Shown piece after piece: positions 18,083-25,386 of a stretch of DNA of 64,000 nt. The notes under the pieces were generated by a model that had not been told where the DNA came from, did not search any database, and was given only the letters and a program-made list of their open reading frames with translations. How positions within the stretch are numbered: the first letter of the stretch is position 1; each line of letters starts with the position of its first letter. Position numbers and translations under genes: made by a program. Location of the stretch: positions 31,291 through 95,290 of the forward strand of contig CAZRYF010000011.1 in NCBI GenBank assembly GCA_964604165.1, read 5' to 3'. Source of the stretch: JAYZDK01 sp964604165. GTDB taxonomy: Bacteria; Myxococcota_A; UBA796; CAJQPC01.

Positions 18083-19224
18083 TCGCCGGTGTCCTCGGTT
18101 CGGTTTGGATCAAACAGAAAGTACCCTACAGCTCCTTCCCCTTCGTAGTTGTCCGTGATCCACAGGTGAATGCGGGAGCCGACGGTACTGGCCGCTACCG
18201 CTCGCACCACGCCCCCATCCGCCGGATCCACGTCCAGGGGAATGTAGGTGGACTCTTTCTCCCAGATGTCGCTGCCCCGATCCCCTATTTCAGTGGCCAT
18301 ACCCAGGTGCACGTTGGTCGCGGAAATAAAGGTGCTTCCGGGCACCTCGGTCCAACCCGAAAAGCCCACATAGAACATGTACCGCTGACCCTCCAGTTCC
18401 GCGACGGCGATGTCCGTGAAGCCGCTGTCATCCCAGTCCCCCGACTCTCCCGCCGGCAGGATCTTCTGGTCTGTGAAGCTCCAGCTGTTCACGTTCCGGG
18501 CAGCCACCTTGTAGGCCTCGCAAGCCGGGTACAGCTCCCCGTTCAGGATGTCGTCAATGGTCATCTCTTCCGCCCCGGCCACGTACCCGGTGTAGCCTTC
18601 CACGTTGCCCAGGTTTAGATCCAGCGGCCAGCACCAGCTCTGCACCGACCCCACGGTGGACATCATGTCCATGACCGGGTTTTCGGGCATGCGGGTCCAA
18701 TCCTGACCATCTGGAGAAGTGGCAACCCCGAGTCCCACCGAGCTCGTGCTGTAGTTGATTCCCTGGTACATCATGACGTACTGCTCGGAGTAAGGGTCCC
18801 AGAGCACGCTCAAGCCATCCATGGAATCCCCGTCCCAGGCGCTCCCTCCCGGGGTGTCCAAGATGGGATTCGCCTCCAGGGTCTCCCAGTCCGTGCCCTC
18901 TGGGCTCACGGCATAGCCGAGCTTCATGGAGGAGCTGCCGTTGACTTCCCGGTACCCGGTGTACCAGAGCTGGTAGAAGGGATGCCCCAGCACCTGCGTC
19001 ACCAGGAATGCCGTGCCGCCCACAGACTCGGCCCACTGCTCATTTGTGGTGCTGAAGACCGGGTTGCAGTCGTAGCGGTAGAAGTCCGTGTCTTCCACCT
19101 GGGTAAAGTCGCAGTCCGTGACCTCTCCTGGATCCACGTCCACAGGGCCCTTGGAGAGTTCGTAGTCCTGCGTGCACGCCCAGAGGGCCGCTGGAATCAA
19201 AAGAAGGGGGGTCATTCGCCGCAT
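18079..19224 (-). CDS. Lipoprotein with a glycosidase-like five-bladed propeller fold
   Basis: The protein has 381 residues from an ATG with GGAGAG, and the signal ends in LWAC. The repeated pattern FYQLWYTGYRE / LGYAVSPEGTDWE / NPILDTP...WDGDSMDGLSVLWD / YVMMYQGIN / LGVATSPDGQDWT is that of GH32/GH43/GH130-type beta-propellers. These bind or cleave oligosaccharides. I cannot assign catalytic acids with confidence, so it may be a binding-only member. It is first in a coupled unit with the IPT lipoprotein gene. Confidence 0.75.
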   Translation of the reverse strand: MRRMTPLLLIPAALWACTQDYELSKGPVDVDPGEVTDCDFTQVEDTDFYRYDCNPVFSTTNEQWAESVGGTAFLVTQVLGHPFYQLWYTGYREVNGSSSMKLGYAVSPEGTDWETLEANPILDTPGGSAWDGDSMDGLSVLWDPYSEQYVMMYQGINYSTSSVGLGVATSPDGQDWTRMPENPVMDMMSTVGSVQSWCWPLDLNLGNVEGYTGYVAGAEEMTIDDILNGELYPACEAYKVAARNVNSWSFTDQKILPAGESGDWDDSGFTDIAVAELEGQRYMFYVGFSGWTEVPGSTFISATNVHLGMATEIGDRGSDIWEKESTYIPLDVDPADGGVVRAVAASTVGSRIHLWITDNYEGEGAVGYFLFDPNRTEDTGE

Positions 19225-19340
19225 GGGACTCTCTCCTGGAAGGATCGAGTCAGTGTATTGGCCAGCGGGGTAGGCCGCCACGAGAGGCGTCGCGTCCGGC
19301 TGTTCTTCTTGACAGGCCTGGCAGGTCATCGCCACAGGGT

Positions 19341-20288
19341 TCAGGGTGCAAACTCCAAGCCTGCTGCTCTCACCTCGGCCTCCACCTCACGAATCACGTC
19401 ATAGTGGCTGTCATCCACAGGCATGAAGCCATTCAATCGCAACAACGGCGCCAACAGCCGCCGCCCCTGGGCTGTGGCCGTGGAGATCTCAGAAAGCGCC
19501 CGTCCCATGGCCTCCGATGCAACCGGGGGGAAGCCGTCCCTCACTGCATAGGCCTCATGTGGCACCCGGTGTGCCTTTGCCACCACCCGCAGCATCACCG
19601 CTGCATCCGGATCGCGCATCCGTCCTTCCCCAAGGGCTCCTTCATAGGTGGCACCCGCATCAAACCTACGATCCAAAACCGCCTGAAACACCTCTGTATG
19701 AGAGCCAAGGAACCGTGGATGCACATCTCGGGCCGGGTGGATTCCCTCCTCCAACATGCGAGCCGCGGGAAACAGCCAACCAGACGTGGACCGGCGGTCC
19801 ACAAAGGCAAACGTGCGGTTCACGAGGTCACTGATGGATTCAATTCCCGACTCCTCGTGGGTGATGATGTAGGCCCCGTACCGCTCGCTCCCCTGGGCAA
19901 TGTGGGAGGCAAAGACCTCGATACCCGGCTCGCTCGCCTTGGCCCGCACATAGCTGTACGGACTGATAATGGCGGCATCGACCTGTCCCTGGACAAGGCG
20001 GGTCTCAAGGTCTGCGTAGTCATCCCCCACCAACAGCTCCACGGGTACCCCCACCCTGGCCTCCACGTAGGACAGGATGGGACCGTAGTTCTCCACCAGG
20101 GTCTCCACGTCCAGGTACGGCGTCAAGCCCCACTTGATCCGGTCGATATTCGCTTCTTTCAGCGCTTCAGCAGCCCTGGAAAAGAGATCCTCCGACGGCA
20201 CAACCGGCGCGGGGTCTGGCAATTCCGGTGCTTCCGGCGCCTTGCAGCCAAGCGCAAAGACGCAAACCAGGAGCAGTGACCTTCTCAC
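19341..20288 (-). CDS. PhnD-like periplasmic substrate-binding lipoprotein
   Basis: The protein has 315 residues with a GTG start that overlaps the diguanylate cyclase stop (GTGA). The signal ends in ALGC. The body has the phosphate/phosphite/phosphonate-binding pattern: IKWGLTPYLDVETLVENYG, VQGQVDAAIISPYSYV, DLVNRTFAFVDRRSTSGW, and FDAGATYEGAL. No ABC permease or ATPase gene is nearby. The gene is downstream of a diguanylate cyclase, so the binding protein may serve as a ligand sensor for it rather than for transport. Ligand unknown. Confidence 0.82.
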   Translation of the reverse strand: MRRSLLLVCVFALGCKAPEAPELPDPAPVVPSEDLFSRAAEALKEANIDRIKWGLTPYLDVETLVENYGPILSYVEARVGVPVELLVGDDYADLETRLVQGQVDAAIISPYSYVRAKASEPGIEVFASHIAQGSERYGAYIITHEESGIESISDLVNRTFAFVDRRSTSGWLFPAARMLEEGIHPARDVHPRFLGSHTEVFQAVLDRRFDAGATYEGALGEGRMRDPDAAVMLRVVAKAHRVPHEAYAVRDGFPPVASEAMGRALSEISTATAQGRRLLAPLLRLNGFMPVDDSHYDVIREVEAEVRAAGLEFAP

Positions 20289-21637
20289 TTCTTTACCTCG
20301 CTGCAGGACACCACCACGTTCCGCCCCGCTTCTTTGGCAAGGTACAAGGCCTGGTCCGCCATGGAGACAAGGCCCGTCGCTGCACGGGCATCAAGGGGAT
20401 GACTGGCCAAGCCCAAGGAGATCGTGACCCGCACCCCCGCCGCACCTTCCTCTGGCAGCTCGAAAGTGTGGCCGGCGATCCGTTGCCGCAGCTTCTCAGC
20501 CACCTCCCGCGCATCCTCCGGCGTCGTGTCCACCAGGATCACCGAGAACTCCTCCCCCCCGTAGCGGGCCACAATGTCGCTGGTCCTCAAGCTGTCTTCC
20601 AAGAGGCCAGCCAGGGTCACCAGCACACGATCCCCCGCGGGATGTCCGTGGGCATCGTTGTAGCGCTTGAAGTGATCCACATCCAGCATGATCAGGGTCA
20701 GCTCCGCCCCTGTCCGGTTGGCTCGACGAATCTCTGCCGCAAGGGACTTCTGAAAGGCCCGGTGGTTCAACAGGCCCGTCAGCCCGTCGGTGCGGGCCAT
20801 GTGCTCCAGCTTGCCCACCGCCCCTTCCAGCTCGCTGTTGGCAACCTCCAGCTGGGCATTGGCCTTCTTCAGCTCCTCTGTTCGCCTTGCAACCCGTCCC
20901 TCCAGGTCCCGGGTGTACTCCTGGAGCTCCCCTGCCATTTCATTGAACACCCTGGACACGACCCCAAATTCGTCCCGGCCCTTTTCCCCGGGCATGCGCG
21001 CATCCAGGTTGCCATCGGCGATACGGCGAGCCGTGACGGAGAGCAGCTCCATGGGCCGCAAAACCATGCGAGACAAGAGGATGCCCAGCACCAGTCCCGC
21101 GAGGAGAGCGCCGCCCAAGGAAGAGAGGATGACCTCCCTTCGGCGCTGCAGAATGCGGGCATCGACCCGCTCAAGGGACATGGTGGCTGTGGCGGTGCCC
21201 CACCTGAGTCCTGAAACAATCGGCATGGACAACAAGAGGCGGGCCCCGTCTGCATCTCGCACTTCTTCCACCAACGGACGCGCACTTCCCAGCGCCCGCA
21301 TGGTGAAGGGATCCGAGAACCGACGCCCGAAAAGCTGGGGCTCGGTGTGGGCCACAACCCTTCCTGCCGTATCCAGAATCGCAAGGCCCAGCAGGTCCAG
21401 GTCAGCCCCCTCTTCCTCCGCGAACCGGGCCACCACTGCATCCAGCGTCTCCATCTCCCGGTTGGCCAGGGCGACAGAGCACGGCACAGCCAAGGCTCGC
21501 TGCACCTGCTGTCCCCGGGAAATAGCCTCGGCGAAGAGCAGCTGCCCTTCCGTGCGCACTTCTCTCCACCCACCCACAAGCTGAATGCCAGCCACGGTGC
21601 CTGCCACCGCCAGAATCGCCTTTCTGCGAATGCCCAC
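20285..21637 (-). CDS. Membrane diguanylate cyclase (sensor-HAMP-GGDEF)
   Basis: The protein has 450 residues. A TM segment (about 7-22), a periplasmic sensor of about 145 residues, and a second TM (about 170-190) lead to a HAMP domain (about 191-245) and a coiled coil (about 245-280). A GGDEF domain follows with the active-site loop GGEEF (360-364), the metal site LDVDHFK, and an intact inhibitory site RTSD (351-354) five residues upstream. It should make cyclic di-GMP from GTP with product feedback. The stop overlaps the PhnD-like gene start. The HTTM gene ends 3 bp upstream. Confidence 0.92.
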   Translation of the reverse strand: MGIRRKAILAVAGTVAGIQLVGGWREVRTEGQLLFAEAISRGQQVQRALAVPCSVALANREMETLDAVVARFAEEEGADLDLLGLAILDTAGRVVAHTEPQLFGRRFSDPFTMRALGSARPLVEEVRDADGARLLLSMPIVSGLRWGTATATMSLERVDARILQRRREVILSSLGGALLAGLVLGILLSRMVLRPMELLSVTARRIADGNLDARMPGEKGRDEFGVVSRVFNEMAGELQEYTRDLEGRVARRTEELKKANAQLEVANSELEGAVGKLEHMARTDGLTGLLNHRAFQKSLAAEIRRANRTGAELTLIMLDVDHFKRYNDAHGHPAGDRVLVTLAGLLEDSLRTSDIVARYGGEEFSVILVDTTPEDAREVAEKLRQRIAGHTFELPEEGAAGVRVTISLGLASHPLDARAATGLVSMADQALYLAKEAGRNVVVSCSEVKK

Positions 21638-21640
21638 GGC

Positions 21641-22504
21641 TCAGGACACCATCGAGGGCTGTCGCCTGTCCAGCCAGGGCGTCCACCAGCCCACCGTCAA
21701 CGGAAGGTAGAACACCATCATGCCGACGGAGAACATACCCAGCTTCATGCTCCAGGCGATCCCTACGTGCAACACCATAATCGGCGGAATCCAGTAGCGA
21801 CTCCAGCGCGTAAGAAGGAGGAAGGCGGAGAGCTCCAACGCAATGGTTCCCCAGCCCAGCGCACGCAGCAGCCACCACCAGGGGGCAGCGGCGAGAGGAT
21901 CCAGGCTTGATGCCATGGGATCTGCCAGGATGCGGTAGAGAACGGGCATGCCACTCACCGCGAGCCAGCCCGGCTGTTGGGCCAGCTTGGCGACACCTGC
22001 GGACGTGTAAACAAGGACCAACATCCATCGGAGCAGAATCAAGGGCCAAGCCCCCACCTGGTCGGCCGGCGCCCCCGGGGCAAAGGACCACCTCCTGTGG
22101 CTGCCCGAGAAGAGAAGAAAGAGCAGCACCGTTCGCAGCATCCGGTCAATGCCGCGATCCCCTGGTGGGTACAAGTGCCCCAGTTGGGCCCACAGCAGCA
22201 CTGAGATCAGAATGGCCGGCCGGGTGCCCACCCCCAAAAGCACGCAAACAAGGGCCCCGAGGGTCAGGAAAAAGACCGGCGGCCCCATGGTGGCCGGGTC
22301 AATCCAAAGAGACGGATCGGAGAAACCGGAGAGCCCCCCGGCTGCAAAACTCCTGTACATCACGTCCACCCAACCCAGGTGGGCCACCCGTGCCAGGTCC
22401 AGAATCGCCACCAATGCCACCGCAATGCGCAGGGCGGCCAAGGCCCGGGCATCCACGGTCCGCCCACATCGCTCCACCCAGAGCTGCCAGGCCCGGAGAA
22501 TCAT
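21641..22504 (-). CDS. HTTM-domain membrane protein
   Basis: The start is the ATG at 22504, which overlaps the preceding stop (ATGA) and gives 287 residues. The upstream 80 codons lie inside the neighbouring gene. Several hydrophobic helices and LRIAVALVAILDLARVAHL, then GRGI-type loops (PPGDRGIDRMLRT) and RWMLVLVYTSAGVAKL are the HTTM/vitamin-K-carboxylase-like signature. Bacterial members are usually of unknown function. The adjacent 196-residue gene is coupled and likely encodes a partner. Confidence 0.75.
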   Translation of the reverse strand: MILRAWQLWVERCGRTVDARALAALRIAVALVAILDLARVAHLGWVDVMYRSFAAGGLSGFSDPSLWIDPATMGPPVFFLTLGALVCVLLGVGTRPAILISVLLWAQLGHLYPPGDRGIDRMLRTVLLFLLFSGSHRRWSFAPGAPADQVGAWPLILLRWMLVLVYTSAGVAKLAQQPGWLAVSGMPVLYRILADPMASSLDPLAAAPWWWLLRALGWGTIALELSAFLLLTRWSRYWIPPIMVLHVGIAWSMKLGMFSVGMMVFYLPLTVGWWTPWLDRRQPSMVS

Positions 22505-23091
22505 GGCATCCTCACAAGCCAAAGAGGTTCTTGGGCCACAATGCGATGGGACTCCTCCATGCGAGTTCCGGGAAAGTCCCCCACGAGAAACAACAACGCC
22601 ACCTCTTCCGCCTGGGGATAATCCTCCCGAGCCTTCTCCACGATGTATCTGGAGATCCCCTTCCAGTTTCGGGAACGGCGAGACCGGGTGGTGGTCTCCA
22701 GCACTGGCCGGATCTTGCGGCTGCCAAGCTGTGGCCCAAGCCACTGCAACACCGGGTCACCCGTGCGGTAGACCGGCACCCCGTCGACCTGGATCTCCAT
22801 GCGGCGCACCCGCCTGGGCCCATCCCGGTAGAGGTTCCAGGTCTGTGCGATGCGAAAGGGCTTCTGAATCGGCTCCAACAAGCGCACCAGGGGCATGCGA
22901 ATGCGACGGTTGAAGCCGTAGACTCCCTCCGCCACGCGCATCCCCGCTGCGCCCACGCGCTCCTCCACCCGGTCTCGATCCCGCTGACTCTTCAAGGCGT
23001 TGGAGGGAATGAAATCCAGTCCGGGGGTGGCGAGGATGCCCATCGCCACCGCCACACACCCTACAAGTGCTGCGCGCAGCTCCGGCCTCAT
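22501..23091 (-). CDS. Membrane-anchored hypothetical protein, partner of the HTTM protein
   Basis: The protein has 196 residues from the ATG at 23091. One hydrophobic segment at about 8-25 probably anchors it. The remainder is soluble (TWNLYRDGPRRVRRMEIQVDG and following, YIVEKAREDYPQAEEVALLF). Its stop overlaps the HTTM start by 4 bp. Proteins of this type often accompany HTTM proteins as a separate C-terminal part. That assignment is inference from neighbourhood, and no catalytic motif is visible. Confidence 0.65.
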   Translation of the reverse strand: MRPELRAALVGCVAVAMGILATPGLDFIPSNALKSQRDRDRVEERVGAAGMRVAEGVYGFNRRIRMPLVRLLEPIQKPFRIAQTWNLYRDGPRRVRRMEIQVDGVPVYRTGDPVLQWLGPQLGSRKIRPVLETTTRSRRSRNWKGISRYIVEKAREDYPQAEEVALLFLVGDFPGTRMEESHRIVAQEPLWLVRMP

Positions 23092-23128
23092 GGAAGACAC
23101 TGCCGCAAATTGGCCCCGTGACTCAGGG

Positions 23129-23605
23129 TCAGGCGACGCCGAGCAGCTGACCCTGAAGCTCGCTGCCAACCGGAACCACCGCCGCGGAGGCGTTGTAGGT
23201 CACCAACCCAAGGGCCGCGTCCCGGATGGCCTCCATCAACCTGCTCGGCGGCATTCCATCCAGCACCCCAGTGGCCTCTTCGGTCAGACCCACGAGTGGT
23301 CCCAGGGAAAACGCCGGCGAGCTGCTGCTCTCCGCCCCACCCAGAACCCCCGTGTCCTTGCCGGTGGAAGAGCCCTCCATGCCCGCAAATGCGCCGGAGA
23401 CCTGCCCGGTGGTAGAGCCTTCCATACCCGCGAAGATCCCTCGCCCGCCTTCTTGCAGAGAGCTCGCGCCGGCGTTCGAGTCGGCCCGCGCCGAAGAGCC
23501 CGTTTGCGAAGCTCCACCGCCCAGTCCCATCAGGCCTGCGCCCGCAGCGGACGCCGCCATGCCTATGCCCATCGCAGCCACGATGAGATGTTCCCACCCA
23601 ACCAC
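23129..23605 (-). CDS. Gly/Ala/Ser-rich hypothetical membrane-associated protein
   Basis: The open frame runs from a GTG at 23605. That codon lies inside the palindrome at 23604-23619 and has no clear ribosome site, so the ATG at 23572 may be the true start. A hydrophobic Ala/Gly segment (AAMGIGMAASAAGAGLMG) is followed by a low-complexity stretch with an imperfect duplicated unit (GIFAGMEGSTTG and GAFAGMEGSSTG). No family was recognised. It may be a small surface or structural protein. Confidence 0.45.
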   Translation of the reverse strand: MVGWEHLIVAAMGIGMAASAAGAGLMGLGGGASQTGSSARADSNAGASSLQEGGRGIFAGMEGSTTGQVSGAFAGMEGSSTGKDTGVLGGAESSSSPAFSLGPLVGLTEEATGVLDGMPPSRLMEAIRDAALGLVTYNASAAVVPVGSELQGQLLGVA

Positions 23606-23619
23606 TTGTTTTCACAAGT
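23604..23619. repeat. Perfect palindrome, possible operator or hairpin
   Basis: ACTTGT-TTTC-ACAAGT is a perfect 6-bp inverted repeat with a 4-base centre just upstream of the Gly/Ala-rich gene. It could be a dimeric repressor site or an RNA hairpin. No second copy was noticed in the window. Confidence 0.35.
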
Positions 23620-23659
23620 AATTTGTTCTTAACTGGCCTTGAGGATCTCTTCATATCCC

Positions 23660-24415
23660 TCACCTGCGGTGTGCCAGGTGCGAGGCACAGATTCGGGAGT
23701 GCTCTTCCCACACGGGCCAGCCCGTTATTTGGATTTCTTCAGGTAGTTCCTTGGTTTTCACCCCTGAAGGCGCACGCGAAGGCTCACAGATCCTCCGGCC
23801 CAGCACCTCCATTTCCTGCCCAAGCTTCGACAGAAACAGCGCAAAAGACCGGGGCCCCACTCCCTGGAATTCTCCTGGCAGATGGGTAAAGTCCGTGGAT
23901 CCACTGACAATTCGCAGGGATCCCTCTGCCCCATGCAGGTCCAACACCCCCACCCGCCTCTCCCGGCCTTCGTGCCGCACAGCCCCCGTCTTGCGAAAGG
24001 AGCGCTCCCGCCGCGCATGGTGACGATAGCGACGAATGACGACGGTTCCAGGAAGCGCCAGGGAGAAGGACGCCAGACGGCCCTCCACCCACTCCACCTC
24101 TTGTTCCTCCCCCTGCCATCCGGGCCCCGCAAGGCACCAGCGCCCATCTTCCCCCGCCCCCAGCAGCCCTCGGGGAGACTCCCCCTGGGCGAGATCCGCC
24201 GTCGCCAGCACGCTCACCCGAAGCCCCGTGGCAGCACGGGTGCGTTCGGCCATCTCTTCGAGCTCCTCACGGGACTCCCCGCCACGGGCGACCCGCCACC
24301 AGCTCGAACTCGCCACGAACCGCGCGGTGACCCCATCAAGCTGAAGGGAGCGGACCAAAGCCTGTACCTGCGCCTCTCCACCCCCAGCATCCACCACCAA
24401 CAAGAAGGGCAACAC
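23660..24415 (-). CDS. Hypothetical protein, last gene of the ether-lipid-like operon
   Basis: The protein has 251 residues. The GTG start shares one base with the preceding epimerase stop (TAGTG), which points to translational coupling. It opens with a hydrophobic beta strand (LPFLLVVDAGGGEAQVQAL), then an acidic helix (EELEEMAERTRAATG) and a basic region (RRYRHHARRERSF). No signal peptide, transmembrane segment or known motif could be recognised. Its position suggests a role with the lipid enzymes upstream. Confidence 0.6.
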   Translation of the reverse strand: MLPFLLVVDAGGGEAQVQALVRSLQLDGVTARFVASSSWWRVARGGESREELEEMAERTRAATGLRVSVLATADLAQGESPRGLLGAGEDGRWCLAGPGWQGEEQEVEWVEGRLASFSLALPGTVVIRRYRHHARRERSFRKTGAVRHEGRERRVGVLDLHGAEGSLRIVSGSTDFTHLPGEFQGVGPRSFALFLSKLGQEMEVLGRRICEPSRAPSGVKTKELPEEIQITGWPVWEEHSRICASHLAHRR

Positions 24416-25386
24416 TAGTGACCCCGCTCCCCCGCATGGTTCACCAGATCGATCACCGTGTCCCGCAGAGTCTCCAATGGATCTCGGGGCACCCATCCGA
24501 GCTCCCTCCGGGCCCGAGACGAGTCGACGTACCAGGTGTGGCAGCCCATCACCACCTCTTCCCGTGGAATCTTGGCGCCGAACCCGAGCCCCTCGTCCTT
24601 ACCCAGATCCGGCAGAAAGGAGAGCACATTCCGGGTAAAGCGCGGCATCTTCATGCGCACCGGTGGCTTGTTGGAGATGCGGGCCAGGCGACTGTAGAAC
24701 GCCTCGAACGTCATGTTGGCGGCCCCCAGCAGATACCGCCGACCGCTCATTTCCCCCTCCACGGCGGCAGCGACAGCTTCTGCCACATCGCGCACATCCA
24801 CAAAAGACAGGCCTCCGGAGGGAATCGCGGTGAGTTTGTCCTCCAGGAAGTACCGCACGGTTTGCGTGGCACCTCCGGTTTCATCCCCCGGCCCCAGGAG
24901 CAGTGAGGGGTTGATGCTGATGACCTCCAGATCCTGGGCCGCCAAAACTGCCTGCTCGCTGAAGAGCTTGGATCGGTAGTAAGGCCAGGATCCGATGAGG
25001 GAGAGTGGAGGCGGAGAGTCCTCGGTGGCGACGAAGTCCGCGTCCTCCGAGCAGGCCACCGTACCGGAGCTCGATATGTGCACCAGACGCTTGACCCCGG
25101 CCTCGCGGCACGCAGCCAGGACATTCTCGGTGCCCAACACATGGACCTTCCACATTTCCTGGGCGTCCACTGGCTCGTGGCTGACCCGGCCCGCCGCGTG
25201 AACCACCACCTCCACGCCGCCCATCGCTTTGACCAGGGCGTCCTTGTCCAGGACATCCCCGGAGGCGGTCTCCACGCCCAGCTCCACGGGCCGCCGTACC
25301 AGGGCCACCAGATCATGGTCCCCATCGAGCCGCGCGAGAAGGCGACGCCCCAAGAACCCCGTGGCACCGGTCACAAGTATCTTCAT
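24415..25386 (-). CDS. NAD-dependent epimerase/reductase (dihydroflavonol-reductase-like)
   Basis: This 323-residue extended short-chain dehydrogenase has Rossmann motif TGATGFLGRR at the N-terminus, HISSSGTVA, and an active-site Y-x3-K in WPYYRSKLFSE. The closest types are dihydroflavonol-4-reductase and hopanoid-associated epimerase-like proteins. The start overlaps the multidomain enzyme stop by 4 bp. In the Myxococcus ether-lipid locus a similar protein accompanies the ElbD-type enzyme (from memory), so it probably acts on a lipid intermediate rather than a flavonoid. Confidence 0.82.
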   Translation of the reverse strand: MKILVTGATGFLGRRLLARLDGDHDLVALVRRPVELGVETASGDVLDKDALVKAMGGVEVVVHAAGRVSHEPVDAQEMWKVHVLGTENVLAACREAGVKRLVHISSSGTVACSEDADFVATEDSPPPLSLIGSWPYYRSKLFSEQAVLAAQDLEVISINPSLLLGPGDETGGATQTVRYFLEDKLTAIPSGGLSFVDVRDVAEAVAAAVEGEMSGRRYLLGAANMTFEAFYSRLARISNKPPVRMKMPRFTRNVLSFLPDLGKDEGLGFGAKIPREEVVMGCHTWYVDSSRARRELGWVPRDPLETLRDTVIDLVNHAGERGH

